Shown here in pieces: positions 1 to 9,139 of a stretch of 64,000 nt of DNA. Location: contig NZ_JBLWWF010000004.1 of NCBI RefSeq assembly GCF_048268085.1, forward strand, positions 195,213-259,212, given 5' to 3'. Every line of letters starts with the position of its first letter. The stretch's first letter is position 1. Under the pieces are notes generated by a model. The model saw only the letters and a program-made list of their open reading frames with translations, did not search any database and was not told the origin of the DNA. Source of the DNA: Neptunicella sp048268085 (GTDB taxonomy: Bacteria > Pseudomonadota > Gammaproteobacteria > Enterobacterales > Alteromonadaceae). A program made the translations under genes and the position numbers.

Positions 1-736
1 AAAACTGTAGCCAACTGACCACCATGGCTATATCTTGCTGCCATGCATTAGCCAGTTGCCAACTATTCACCTGCTGTTGCTGTAGCGCCTGTAACTGCTG
101 ATTAAATTCGCTGTAGCTTAAGCCTTCGTCCTGCTGTAACAGATTGAGGGCCCGCAATGGTGCGCCACCACACAACTGCAGCATCGCTAACACATCACCT
201 TGCGCGCCCTGTTCGGCTAACCAATTAAGCGCTATGGATTGCTCTGGCGCACATAATTTAATTTTTTCACAACGACTGATAATTGTGGGCAAAAAACGTT
301 GTGGCTGACTGGTAACAAGCAAAATAGTGGTTCGCGAGGTCGGTTCTTCCAAGGTTTTTAACAATGCATTGGCACTGGCCTGATTAAGATCTTCAGCCTG
401 ATAAATAATCAATACTTTCTCACCGGACAATTGAGCCGTTTTGCTCAAGGCTTGAATTGCCTCTCGAATTTGATCAACCCCAATCTGAGTTTTTTCTTTA
501 CGTACCTGAATAAGATCCGGGTGATTGTCCGCCTTGCGCAATAAGCAGGCCTGGCATTCTCCACAAGGCTTATCGGAAAGTTTATTATTGCACAGCAGGT
601 AGGCCGCCAATTCTTGCGCAAACTGTGCTTTACCTATCCCTTCCACACCTTGCAAGATCAAACCATGGTGCAAGCTTTGCTTAGCCACTCGCTGACAAAG
701 TTGCTGATAAACTTGGGTTAACCAGGGATATAACAC
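1..736 (-). CDS. holB: DNA polymerase III subunit delta' (3' end cut by window edge)
   Basis: Clamp-loader subunit that helps open and load the beta clamp. Reading the minus strand gives 245 codons before the window edge. It has a degenerate P-loop (GVEGIGKA), a zinc knuckle around CGECQACLL, and the SRC sensor-1 motif near residue 150. The start is a GTG (736-734) that shares its first base with the last base of the tmk TAG stop, so the two genes are translationally coupled. The 3' end lies outside the window. The family and the tmk-holB order match enterobacterial holB. Confidence 0.93.
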   Translation of the reverse strand, partial: MLYPWLTQVYQQLCQRVAKQSLHHGLILQGVEGIGKAQFAQELAAYLLCNNKLSDKPCGECQACLLRKADNHPDLIQVRKEKTQIGVDQIREAIQALSKTAQLSGEKVLIIYQAEDLNQASANALLKTLEEPTSRTTILLVTSQPQRFLPTIISRCEKIKLCAPEQSIALNWLAEQGAQGDVLAMLQLCGGAPLRALNLLQQDEGLSYSEFNQQLQALQQQQVNSWQLANAWQQDIAMVVSWLQF

Positions 737-1362
737 TAGTATTTTTCCAAAAAGTGGTTAATGGTCGCTGCAATAGCCTGATGTACCTGCTCCATCGGCT
801 GCATGGTATCGATTACCACCGCATTGGGATCATCAGCACATAACTGTAAATAACGCTCGCGGGTGCGTTCAAAAAAACTAATATCTTCTTGCTCGATACG
901 ATCCAGTTCCCCCCGGCCTCGCGCTCTGGCTAATCCAGTCGTTGGTTCGACATCCAGATAAAGAGTTAAGTTTGGTTTAAATCCTTTTAACGTAATACCT
1001 CTAAGGGGTTCAATCATGGAATCTGGAATTTGACGACCACCGCCCTGATAAGCGCGGGAAGACATATCATGTCGGTCGGCCAATACCCATTGCCCTGCAT
1101 CAAGTGCCGGTTTAATTACGTTATGGATCAACTGGGCGCGAGCTGCGTACATTAATAATAACTCGGCCTCGACAGTAACGGTTTCATCTTGCCAATCCTG
1201 TTTAACACATGAACGGATTGCTTCTGCCATCGGTGTACCGCCAGGTTCACGGGTACAAACCAAGGTTTTCCCCGCTCGTTCGATGGCATTTTTTATAATT
1301 GCCACTGCGCTGCTTTTACCCGCGCCTTCCAGCCCTTCAATAACAATAAATTGACCCGACAT
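736..1362 (-). CDS. tmk: Thymidylate kinase
   Basis: Phosphorylates dTMP to dTDP in the cytoplasm for dTTP synthesis. The 208-residue length is typical. Visible motifs are the P-loop GLEGAGKS near residue 9, the REPGGTP nucleotide-binding segment, the DRHDMSSRAYQGGGR substrate loop, and an Arg-rich LID segment (RARGRGELDRIE). It follows mltG after a 44-base gap and its stop overlaps the holB GTG start by one base. Confidence 0.97.
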   Translation of the reverse strand: MSGQFIVIEGLEGAGKSSAVAIIKNAIERAGKTLVCTREPGGTPMAEAIRSCVKQDWQDETVTVEAELLLMYAARAQLIHNVIKPALDAGQWVLADRHDMSSRAYQGGGRQIPDSMIEPLRGITLKGFKPNLTLYLDVEPTTGLARARGRGELDRIEQEDISFFERTRERYLQLCADDPNAVVIDTMQPMEQVHQAIAATINHFLEKY

Positions 1363-1406
1363 TGAGTTCCCTGATTATGTAATTAGTTTTATTTGTATAC
1401 TGAAAC

Positions 1407-2399
1407 TTATTTTTTCAATTGATAGCGCCGCACTGCTAAATTGTGTTGTTCAAGCGTTTCGGAGAACTGATGACTACCATCTCCACGCGCCACAAAGTAC
1501 AACTCTTCCGTCGCATCGGGATGCAACGCTGCATCGATAGCCAGTTTGCCAGGCATTGCAATAGGCGTTGGCGGTAGCCCTTTAATTTTGTATGTATTGT
1601 ACGGGGTTAGCTGACGTAAGTCAGCCCGTTTGATGTTACCGTCAAAGTTATCACCCATACCATAGATTACCGTTGGATCAGTTTGTAACCGCATATTCTG
1701 TTCCAGTCGATTAACAAATACCGCCGCTATCCGCGGTCTTTCTTCAGCAATGGCGGTTTCCTTCTCGATAATCGACGCCATAATCAGCGCCTCATAGGGA
1801 GACTGATAAGGTAGATTGCCTTGTCGTTGCGGCCAGACTTGTTGTAAATAATTTCGCATAGCCAGATAGGCTTGCTGAATAAGTTGCTGACGGGAATAGC
1901 CATCCGTAAACCAATACGTATCCGGCATTAACCAACCTTCCAGAGAGTCAGTTTGCAGATCCCATTGTTGAATAAGCTCAGGCTGAGACGGGATATCACC
2001 ACTTAAACGCGGTTCATCCTGTATTTGCCGTAGCCAGTCTTGCCAGCGCAATCCTTCAACCAAAGTAATAGAGAATTGCATTTCTTTGCCTTGGCGCATC
2101 ATTTCCAATAAGGCTAACAAGGGCATATTGGCAGATACTTGATAAGTTCCGGATTTTATCGCCGCTAATTCCGGCTCCAGTTTAAATAATACTTTTGACC
2201 ATATCTGCTTTTTTAGTAATTGTTGATTAACTAACTGATTGATCAAGCCATGAGCGGTTTGACCTTTTTTAACGTTAATAATCATTGGTTGAGGGTTGGC
2301 CAGAGCGGAATATTTATAATTTCGATATTCAATACTAAGCAATTGTGCGCCAATCAACACCAGTACCATCAACAACAATAACAGTTTATTGCGACTCAT
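1407..2399 (-). CDS. mltG: Endolytic murein transglycosylase MltG
   Basis: Inner-membrane lytic transglycosylase that cleaves nascent glycan strands and sets their length. The 330-residue protein starts with a single N-terminal membrane anchor (about residues 5-22). It carries the YceG-like domain, with the catalytic glutamate in ASIIEKETA and the conserved segment NTYKIKGLPPTPI. Its ATG overlaps the pabC TGA as ATGA, so the genes are likely coupled. The order pabC-mltG-tmk-holB is the classical one. Confidence 0.95.
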   Translation of the reverse strand: MSRNKLLLLLMVLVLIGAQLLSIEYRNYKYSALANPQPMIINVKKGQTAHGLINQLVNQQLLKKQIWSKVLFKLEPELAAIKSGTYQVSANMPLLALLEMMRQGKEMQFSITLVEGLRWQDWLRQIQDEPRLSGDIPSQPELIQQWDLQTDSLEGWLMPDTYWFTDGYSRQQLIQQAYLAMRNYLQQVWPQRQGNLPYQSPYEALIMASIIEKETAIAEERPRIAAVFVNRLEQNMRLQTDPTVIYGMGDNFDGNIKRADLRQLTPYNTYKIKGLPPTPIAMPGKLAIDAALHPDATEELYFVARGDGSHQFSETLEQHNLAVRRYQLKK

Positions 2400-3190
2400 T
2401 GATTAAACCACTGCTGTAACTGTCGGCTATGTTCAATCCTGAGGTCACGCTGTTGAAATCGTTTTACGGGCACGATTTTCATCAAAGTATTGCAGATAAA
2501 CACCTCCGTCGCTTGAGATAATAATTGATAACTAGCGCAAATTTGCTGAACGGGTATACCTTGTTGCTGCATTCTTTCCATGATGCGATTTCGCATAATT
2601 CCCTCCACACCAGCGTTATCAAGCTGTGGGGTAAACCAGATCCCCTGTTGTCGCCAAAACAGGTTTGACGCGCTGGTTTCAATCATATTACCGTCAATAT
2701 CACACACTAATACATCATCAATATCAGTGGCGAAGGACTGTTTAATCAAGACCTGTTCCAGACGATTTAGATGCTTAATACCGGCTAATTGAGGTTGTTT
2801 GGCTAATCTGGTCTCGGATAATCCCAGCACAATGCCATTTTGCTGCCACTGAGCATAATGTGCCGGTTTGGCGTGTACCGATAACATATAACGAGGGTGT
2901 TGTGGCTCAGGACAGCTATAACCTCGTCCACCACTACCGCGGCTGAGGATTATTTTAATCACCGCATCAGGATGTTGCAGCGCAAGTTGCTGAACCTGCT
3001 GGTCTAGCGGCTGCCACTGATTGAAATCAATTTGCAGGGCAATACAACTGTCTTTTAGGCGTTGTAAATGTTGTGACCAGAATTCGACCAGACCTTTACT
3101 GACAGCCATCGTAGTAAAACAGCCATCTCCGTATTGAACTGCTCGGTCATCGATAGGTAGAAGTGCACTGGCGGTTCCATTAACAATCAT
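2396..3190 (-). CDS. pabC: Aminodeoxychorismate lyase
   Basis: PLP enzyme that converts 4-amino-4-deoxychorismate to p-aminobenzoate and pyruvate for folate synthesis. It is a class IV aminotransferase fold of 264 residues. Family marks are DRAVQYGDGCFTT near residue 15, the lysine in GIKHLNRLEQV (Schiff base), and IETSASNLFW. The N-terminus MIVNGTA matches the usual PabC start. The start codon sits only seven bases beyond the hairpin at 3198-3221, and no clear Shine-Dalgarno is visible outside that hairpin. Confidence 0.93.
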   Translation of the reverse strand: MIVNGTASALLPIDDRAVQYGDGCFTTMAVSKGLVEFWSQHLQRLKDSCIALQIDFNQWQPLDQQVQQLALQHPDAVIKIILSRGSGGRGYSCPEPQHPRYMLSVHAKPAHYAQWQQNGIVLGLSETRLAKQPQLAGIKHLNRLEQVLIKQSFATDIDDVLVCDIDGNMIETSASNLFWRQQGIWFTPQLDNAGVEGIMRNRIMERMQQQGIPVQQICASYQLLSQATEVFICNTLMKIVPVKRFQQRDLRIEHSRQLQQWFNQ

Positions 3191-3197
3191 ATAAATA

Positions 3198-3221
3198 AAA
3201 GCCCGTGTTAAAACGGGCTTT
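3198..3221 (-). terminator. Intrinsic terminator between fabF and pabC
   Basis: A perfect 9-bp stem (AAAGCCCGT / ACGGGCTTT) with a 6-base loop. On the minus strand it is followed by a T-rich tail at 3197-3191. It lies after the fabF stop and runs almost into the pabC ATG, so it would attenuate read-through from fabF to pabC-mltG-tmk-holB. Confidence 0.8.
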
Positions 3222-3232
3222 ATTAAATCAGG

Positions 3233-4471
3233 TTAAATCTTTTTAAACAACAATGAACCGTTGGTTCCACCAAAACCAAACGAATTACATAACGCATATT
3301 CGAGTTTTACGTCACGAGCGGTATGAGCAACATAATCCAGATCACAGCCTTCACCGGGATTATCCAAATTAATAGTCGGTGGTGCCACCTGATCTTGTAA
3401 GGCTAGCGCGGTGAAAATGGCTTCAATCGCACCTGCGGCTCCAAGCAAATGCCCGGTCATGGATTTAGTTGAACTTACCAATACAGAACTGGCAGCCGCC
3501 CCAAATACTGACTTAACCGCTTGTGTCTCGGCAATATCACCTGCCGGAGTTGAGGTACCGTGAGCATTGATATAACCAATTTTATCAACAGAAACCTTGG
3601 CATCATTTAGCGTGTTAATCATCGCATCAGCAGCGCCAGCACCATTTTCCGGTGGTGAAGTCATATGATACGCATCACCACTCATTCCAAATCCGACTAG
3701 CTCTGCATATATTTTGGCACCACGAGCTTTGGCATGTTCATACTCTTCAAGCATGACCACCCCAGCCCCTTCACCCATAACAAATCCATCGCGATCTTTA
3801 TCCCAGGGACGACTGGCCGCTTGAGGATCATCATTACGGGCCGACAGTGCTCTTGCGGCGGCAAATCCACCTAAGCCCAATGGCGTAATGGATGCTTCAG
3901 CGCCACCGGCTAACATCATATCGGCATCACCATAGGCGATCGTTCTGGCCCCAATCCCGATATTATGCACACCAGTTGTACAAGCGGTTACAATATTCAA
4001 ATTTGGGCCTTTTAGGCCTTCCATTATCGACAAAAAACCGGAAATCATATTGGTGATAGTCGACGGCACAAAAAAGGGTGATATTTTGCGAGGACCGCTT
4101 TGTTTAAGTTTATCGTGATTGGCTTCAATCAAACCTAACCCGCCAATACCGGATCCGATGGCCACCCCTATACGTTTGGCATTTTGTTCTGTTACTTCAA
4201 TACCCGAATCAGCCAGCGCCTGTTTACCCGCCGCGATACCGTACTGAATAAACAAATCCATTTTCTTGGTTTCTTTCTTGGGGATGTAATCTTCTACATT
4301 AAAGTCTTTTAATGAACCGGCAAAGTGAGTGGAAAACTCGCTGGTATCAAAATAACGAATTTCATCAATTCCGCTTTGACCATTGAGAACCGCTCGCCAC
4401 GTTGATTGGGTATCGTTACCTAAAGGTGAAAGCATGCCAAGACCAGTTAAAACAACACGTCGTTTAGACAC
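3233..4471 (-). CDS. fabF: Beta-ketoacyl-ACP synthase II
   Basis: Condensing enzyme that extends acyl-ACP with malonyl-ACP in type II fatty-acid synthesis. With the chosen start it has 412 residues, like E. coli FabF. The Cys-His-His triad is visible: Cys164 in TACTTG, His in NAHGTSTP, His in SMTGHLLGAAG. I chose the GTG at 4471 because a GGAGG (4478-4482, complement) lies five bases upstream and the protein then starts MSKRRVVLTG. A longer in-frame start at 4492 has no support. It lies downstream of acpP with a terminator hairpin between them. Confidence 0.96.
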   Translation of the reverse strand: MSKRRVVLTGLGMLSPLGNDTQSTWRAVLNGQSGIDEIRYFDTSEFSTHFAGSLKDFNVEDYIPKKETKKMDLFIQYGIAAGKQALADSGIEVTEQNAKRIGVAIGSGIGGLGLIEANHDKLKQSGPRKISPFFVPSTITNMISGFLSIMEGLKGPNLNIVTACTTGVHNIGIGARTIAYGDADMMLAGGAEASITPLGLGGFAAARALSARNDDPQAASRPWDKDRDGFVMGEGAGVVMLEEYEHAKARGAKIYAELVGFGMSGDAYHMTSPPENGAGAADAMINTLNDAKVSVDKIGYINAHGTSTPAGDIAETQAVKSVFGAAASSVLVSSTKSMTGHLLGAAGAIEAIFTALALQDQVAPPTINLDNPGEGCDLDYVAHTARDVKLEYALCNSFGFGGTNGSLLFKKI

Positions 4472-4640
4472 GTTAGCCTCCGTTATACGCAAATATTGGG
4501 TGAGTGTAATTCATAATTTACCGACGCGTTCCGCTAGTACAACAATAAATGTGTCCATTGAACTTCTTCAACCTCGCGATATTTTTGTAACAACAAATAA
4601 CCGCAATGGAAAACATGACCGGATTAAACTGAGTGGAAAT

Positions 4641-4666
4641 AAAACGGCTCAGATTTGAGCCGTTTT
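4641..4666 (-). terminator. Intrinsic terminator after acpP
   Basis: An 11-bp perfect stem (AAAACGGCTCA / TGAGCCGTTTT) with a four-base loop, and TTTT followed by ATTT on the minus strand. It sits eight bases past the acpP stop, 170 bases before the fabF start. Partial termination here would fit the known high level of acpP mRNA relative to fabF in related bacteria. Confidence 0.85.
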
Positions 4667-4674
4667 TAGGGTAA

Positions 4675-4914
4675 TTAAGCGTCTTTGTGAGCGTTAATAT
4701 AGTCAATCGCTGACTGAACGGTAGTGATTTTCTCAGCTTCTTCGTCAGGAATTTCAGTATCAAACTCTTCTTCCAAAGCCATTACTAATTCTACTGTATC
4801 TAAGGAGTCAGCTCCCAAATCATCAACAAAAGAGGCTTCTGATTTTACTTCTTCTTCTTTAACACCCAATTGTTCAACTATGATCTTGATTACGCGTTCT
4901 TCGATATTGCTCAT
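4675..4914 (-). CDS. acpP: Acyl carrier protein
   Basis: Small acidic carrier of growing acyl chains. It has 79 residues and is nearly identical in pattern to E. coli AcpP. The phosphopantetheine site is Ser37 in GADSLDTVELVMALEEEF. It lies between fabG and fabF in the classical cluster, has its own upstream gap of 163 bases, and is followed by a strong terminator. Confidence 0.98.
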   Translation of the reverse strand: MSNIEERVIKIIVEQLGVKEEEVKSEASFVDDLGADSLDTVELVMALEEEFDTEIPDEEAEKITTVQSAIDYINAHKDA

Positions 4915-5031
4915 AATAATTCTCGTTATACCTCAAAAATAAGGCTACTTGTTAAAGTGGCGGGTAGTGTATTCACCCTAACCAATCCTTGCAAGTCAGT
5001 GACTCGATTTTTTGGCTGGTCGAACCACAAA

Positions 5032-5048
5032 TTAACATATTTTGTTAA
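5032..5048. promoter_or_regulatory. 17-bp palindrome between fabG and acpP
   Basis: TTAACA-TATTT-TGTTAA is a perfect 6-bp inverted repeat in the AT-rich gap between the fabG stop and the acpP start. It is placed where an acpP promoter or operator would be expected. I do not recognise the cognate regulator. It could also be chance in AT-rich DNA. Confidence 0.35.
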
Positions 5049-5077
5049 ATATGCACTCAATTTTATAACCGTTTAGG

Positions 5078-5812
5078 TTAATTCATGTACATGCCACCAT
5101 TCACATGCAAGGTTTCACCGGTAATATAACCAGCCATATCCGATGCAAGGAATGTGACAGCAGCTGCAATTTCTTTAGGATCACCTAACCGATTGGCAGG
5201 AATATCTTTAAAAATCGCATCTTTTTGTTCATCTGTTAGCGACTGAGTCATATCGGTATCGATAAATCCCGGTGCGACAACATTAACCGTAATACCGCGC
5301 GAAGCAACTTCGCGAGCCATGGATTTACTAAAACCAATGACTCCGGCTTTGGCTGCAGCATAATTTGCCTGTCCAGCATTACCAGCGGACCCTACTACTG
5401 AACCAATATTAATAATGCGGCCATAACGTTTTTTCATCATGCCTCGTAATACTGCCTTGGATAATTTAAAAATGGAAGTAAGGTTAGTCTGAATAATATC
5501 CATCCACTCCTCATCTTTCATTCGCATCAATAGGTTATCACGAGTTATTCCAGCATTATTAACCAGAATATCGATTTCTCCATATTGAGCTTTTATATCA
5601 TCCAATACTTGTTGGATTGAATCCGCATCGGTGACATTTAATGCCATACCGGTACCCTTATCGCCTATATAGTCAGCGATAACCTTCGCGCCATTCTCAG
5701 TCGTGGCAGTACCGATGACCGTTGCACCTTGTGCAACGAGTGACTCAGCAATGGCTTTACCTATTCCCCGGCTAGCACCGGTTACTAAAGCAACCTTATC
5801 TGTAAAATTCAT
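5078..5812 (-). CDS. fabG: 3-oxoacyl-ACP reductase
   Basis: NADPH-dependent reduction of beta-ketoacyl-ACP. It is a classical short-chain dehydrogenase of 244 residues: TGASRGIG cofactor loop at 11-18, NNAG at 85-88, and the catalytic Ser138, Tyr151 and Lys155 (YAAAK). The C-terminal YITGETLHVNGGMYMN is typical of FabG. It starts six bases after the fabD stop, indicating one operon. Confidence 0.97.
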   Translation of the reverse strand: MNFTDKVALVTGASRGIGKAIAESLVAQGATVIGTATTENGAKVIADYIGDKGTGMALNVTDADSIQQVLDDIKAQYGEIDILVNNAGITRDNLLMRMKDEEWMDIIQTNLTSIFKLSKAVLRGMMKKRYGRIINIGSVVGSAGNAGQANYAAAKAGVIGFSKSMAREVASRGITVNVVAPGFIDTDMTQSLTDEQKDAIFKDIPANRLGDPKEIAAAVTFLASDMAGYITGETLHVNGGMYMN

Positions 5813-5817
5813 CTTAA

Positions 5818-6747
5818 TTAGTTTCCTTGTTTTAAAACGGCTTCTAAGGTTTCAACGGTGTTTACCGCATTGCATTGTACTGATGAATCAATACGTTTAC
5901 CCAAACCACTTAATACTTTACCCGGCCCCATTTCAAAATGTTCAGTAACGCCCATGCTGGCTAAAGACTGAACGGTTTCGGTCCAACGAACCGGACTGTA
6001 TAACTGTCTTACTAATGCGTTTTTGATTTTTTCCGGAGACACTTCTTGCGACACGTCAACGTTATTTATCACTGGGACGTGTGGTGAACTGAACTCAATA
6101 TTTGCCAGAACTTTTTCAAGTTGTTCCGCTGCCGGTATCATCAAAGCGCAGTGAGAAGGAACACTGACAGGCAATGGCAAAGCCCGCTTGGCTCCGGCTT
6201 CTTTACATAATGCTCCTGCCCGCTCCACGGCTTCAGCGTGACCGGCAATGACCACCTGTCCCGGTGAATTAAAGTTTACCGCAGAAACCACCTGTTGCTC
6301 GGCGGCCTGTTCACAGCATTCAATTACTTTAGCATCATCCAAACCAATAATAGCAAACATGCCTCCCACACCAGCAGGAACAGCTTGTTGCATAAATTGC
6401 CCACGTTGCTCAACTAATTTAATCGCATCAGCAAAATTGATCACTCCAGCGCAAACCAATGCGGAATATTCACCTAAACTGTGACCCGCTAAATATTCAG
6501 GTTTACGACCATTTAAAGTATTCCATACTCGCCAGATCGCCACGCTAGATGCCAATAACGCTGGCTGGGTAATATGAGTTGCATTCAACTCTTCTGCCGG
6601 CCCCTGCTCAACCCGTTGCCATAAATCATAACCAAGTACGTCGCTGGCCTCGGCAAAACACTGTTTTATTTCACCATATTGACTGGCAAGGTCGGCTAAC
6701 ATACCGACGGACTGCGACCCCTGACCGGGAAACACAAATGCTTGCAT
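5818..6747 (-). CDS. fabD: Malonyl-CoA:ACP transacylase
   Basis: Moves malonyl from CoA to ACP. It has 309 residues from the chosen ATG at 6747, which is preceded by AGGAG at a good distance and yields MQAFVFPGQGSQS as in E. coli. A longer in-frame version starting at 6801 adds 18 residues unlike the family. The GHSLGEYSAL nucleophile elbow (Ser about 92), Arg in QRGQFMQ and His in PVSVPSHCALM are visible. Confidence 0.96.
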   Translation of the reverse strand: MQAFVFPGQGSQSVGMLADLASQYGEIKQCFAEASDVLGYDLWQRVEQGPAEELNATHITQPALLASSVAIWRVWNTLNGRKPEYLAGHSLGEYSALVCAGVINFADAIKLVEQRGQFMQQAVPAGVGGMFAIIGLDDAKVIECCEQAAEQQVVSAVNFNSPGQVVIAGHAEAVERAGALCKEAGAKRALPLPVSVPSHCALMIPAAEQLEKVLANIEFSSPHVPVINNVDVSQEVSPEKIKNALVRQLYSPVRWTETVQSLASMGVTEHFEMGPGKVLSGLGKRIDSSVQCNAVNTVETLEAVLKQGN

Positions 6748-6806
6748 AAAAAATCTCCTGATTACGCTATTTTTATACCCTTTACCCTTGAAACCGCACA
6801 TTTATT

Positions 6807-6872
6807 GGCTGCACGCAAAGAACGCCAATCGCTTAGTAAACTAAGCTCACGGGATCTGATTCGTGTGCAGCC
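6807..6872. repeat. Nested inverted-repeat element between fabH and fabD
   Basis: An outer inverted repeat GGCTGCAC (6807-6814) / GTGCAGCC (6865-6872) encloses a perfect 16-base palindrome GCTTAGTAAACTAAGC (6831-6846). The gap here (165 bases) is larger than elsewhere in this cluster. It may be a small interspersed palindromic repeat or an mRNA processing or attenuation structure. No second copy was seen in this window. Confidence 0.5.
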
Positions 6873-6912
6873 GTGGTGCAACTTCAATGATTTTGAGTAA
6901 ATAATAATAAAA

Positions 6913-7872
6913 TTAGTAACGAACTAGTGCCGATGCCCAGGTAAAACCACCACCAAAGGCTTCAAGTAAAAGGTTTTGTCCTCGCTTGATGCGACCATCA
7001 CGAATTGCAGTATCCAGCGCAGTAGGAACCGTCGCAGCAGAAGTATTGCCATATTGTTCCAAGGTCATGACGACTTGCTCCATCGGCAGTTCAAGCTTTT
7101 TGGCGGTCGCTTTAATAATACGGAAATTTGCCTGGTGGGGAACCAGCCAATCTAAATCGGATTTTTGCATATTATTGGCAGCCAATGTTTGCTCAACCAC
7201 TTCACTAAGTTTGGTAACAGCGACTTTGAACACTTCATTGCCCTTCATCACTCCCCAGTTTTCATGTACAGACTGTTCTTTACCTCGTGTCGGATTTCCC
7301 ACATAGAGTAAATCACCGTAGGAACCTGCAGCATGAATATGAGTCGATAAAATGCCGGGTTCTTCACTGGCTTCAATCAACGTAGCGCCCGCGCCATCAC
7401 CAAACAAAATCACCATGGTGCGATCATAGGGATCGATTAAACGGGACAAACAGTCACTGCCGACCACCAAAATACGCTTGCACATACCTGATTTAATAAA
7501 CTGATCAGCAACACTTAATGCATAGCAATAACCTGCACAGGCAGCAGCAATGTCGAAGGCAGGAATACCATCGAGTTGCATAATTTTTTGAATATCACAA
7601 GCGGCACTAGGCAATGATTTACCGTGACTGGTCGTTGCACACAGGATCATATCGATACTTTTAGGATCAATATCCGCAGCTTCAATCGCTTTTTGCGCCG
7701 CTTCTGCACCCATACTCGCTACGGTTTCATGCTCTCCAATAATGCGGCGCTGTTTGATACCGGTTCGATCTGTAATCCACTGATCACTGGTATCGACCAT
7801 TTTTTCCAGATCTTCGTTAGTACGGATCTGACTAGGATAATAACTACCCGTGCCGATAATTTTTGAATACAT
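6913..7872 (-). CDS. fabH: Beta-ketoacyl-ACP synthase III
   Basis: Starts fatty-acid synthesis by condensing acetyl-CoA with malonyl-ACP. The 319 residues carry the Cys112-His247-Asn277 triad (AAACAGYCYA, VPHQANFRI, EQYGNTSAA). The C-terminal GGGFTWASALVRY is the usual FabH end. It lies between plsX and fabD, and a 165-base gap with a palindromic element separates it from fabD. Confidence 0.97.
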   Translation of the reverse strand: MYSKIIGTGSYYPSQIRTNEDLEKMVDTSDQWITDRTGIKQRRIIGEHETVASMGAEAAQKAIEAADIDPKSIDMILCATTSHGKSLPSAACDIQKIMQLDGIPAFDIAAACAGYCYALSVADQFIKSGMCKRILVVGSDCLSRLIDPYDRTMVILFGDGAGATLIEASEEPGILSTHIHAAGSYGDLLYVGNPTRGKEQSVHENWGVMKGNEVFKVAVTKLSEVVEQTLAANNMQKSDLDWLVPHQANFRIIKATAKKLELPMEQVVMTLEQYGNTSAATVPTALDTAIRDGRIKRGQNLLLEAFGGGFTWASALVRY

Positions 7873-7928
7873 ACTGGGGGATTTTCCTTATTGTCGACTG
7901 GCTTGGCTGTCCAATAATGAAAACAAAC

Positions 7929-8948
7929 TTAGCCTAGTGCAATTTCTATTTTATCTTTTATTTTAGTTGGAACTTGTCTGGATATTTCCTGGGTCGCTTC
8001 GCGAATGGCGTATAAATAAGCTTCGCTGGAGGCATTTCCATGGCTCTTGACCACAATTCCGCGCAATCCTATCAGACTCGCACCGTTATACTGGTCGGGG
8101 TTCACTCGTGAGTAGATTTTTTTTAGAAAAGGCAGGGTTAATTTGGCCATAATTTTACTTAACCAGTTTTTACCAGAGACTCTTTTTACTTCACTGATAA
8201 CTAGCTTGCCTAAGCCTTCACAGGCTTTTAAGGCAATGTTGCCAACAAATCCGTCAGTCACGACAACATCAGCTCGATTACTGAAAATATCATTACCTTC
8301 CAGATAACCAATATAATTAATACTTGGGGCTTCAGATAACAATTGAGCGGCATGTTTAACTCTGTCATTACCTTTAATTTGCTCCTCACCCACATTTAAT
8401 AGTGCGACACGAGGCTGGCTGATGCCCTCGACCTCTTCTGCCATCACCGCTCCCATTACCGCATATTGGAACAGAATCTCTGAGTTACACTCAACATTTG
8501 CTCCCAAATCTAGCAAATAGACTTTTTTATCGGTGATGGTCGGTAACGCCGTAACCAAAGCAGGACGATCAATACCTGGCAAGGTTTTTAATACATAGTA
8601 CGCATTCATCATTAGCGCACCGGTATTTCCGGCACTGACACAAGCACCCGCTTTACCTTGCTCAACTAATTCTAGCGCCCTGCGCATAGATGAATCGGTT
8701 TTATTACGTATTGTCGCTGTAGGACGTTCATCCATTTCAACGATTTGAGTGCAATTTAGAAAGCTAATTTGATCTGAATAGGTAAAATGATGCTCGGCTA
8801 AAATTTTCTCAATTTCAACCTGATTACCACATAGAATAACATGTAGAGAGGGATTTTCTTTCACTGCTGCAATTGCGGCAGGAACAGTAACAGGGGGGCC
8901 AAAATCCCCCCCCATTACATCTAACGCTATCGTTAGCGTAGTCAACAT
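7929..8948 (-). CDS. plsX: Phosphate acyltransferase PlsX
   Basis: Makes acyl-phosphate from acyl-ACP at the start of phospholipid synthesis. The 339 residues open with TIALDVMGGDFGP and contain SAGNTGALM and DGFVGNIALK, all family hallmarks. It begins nine bases after the rpmF stop, so it shares the rpmF message, as in E. coli. Confidence 0.96.
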   Translation of the reverse strand: MLTTLTIALDVMGGDFGPPVTVPAAIAAVKENPSLHVILCGNQVEIEKILAEHHFTYSDQISFLNCTQIVEMDERPTATIRNKTDSSMRRALELVEQGKAGACVSAGNTGALMMNAYYVLKTLPGIDRPALVTALPTITDKKVYLLDLGANVECNSEILFQYAVMGAVMAEEVEGISQPRVALLNVGEEQIKGNDRVKHAAQLLSEAPSINYIGYLEGNDIFSNRADVVVTDGFVGNIALKACEGLGKLVISEVKRVSGKNWLSKIMAKLTLPFLKKIYSRVNPDQYNGASLIGLRGIVVKSHGNASSEAYLYAIREATQEISRQVPTKIKDKIEIALG

Positions 8949-8957
8949 TGAGTTCGC

Positions 8958-9128
8958 TTAATCAGCGATAACCTTGTTGCCTTTATAGAAACCATCTGCT
9001 GTAACATGATGACGACGATGAGTCTCACCAGAGGTTGCATCAACAGACAAGGTTGCACCTGTCAAAGCATCATGCGAACGACGCATGCCACGCTTTGAAC
9101 GAGTCTTACGATTCTTTTGTACCGCCAT
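8958..9128 (-). CDS. rpmF: 50S ribosomal protein L32
   Basis: A 56-residue basic protein translated from the minus strand, starting MAVQKNRKTRSKRGMRRSHD and ending GNKVIAD, close to E. coli L32 over its whole length. It lacks the zinc-binding cysteines, as in other gammaproteobacteria. A GGAGTAAGG sequence precedes the ATG. It lies between yceD (gap 11 bases) and plsX (gap 9 bases), the standard arrangement. Confidence 0.97.
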   Translation of the reverse strand: MAVQKNRKTRSKRGMRRSHDALTGATLSVDATSGETHRRHHVTADGFYKGNKVIAD

Positions 9129-9139
9129 TTACCTTACTC

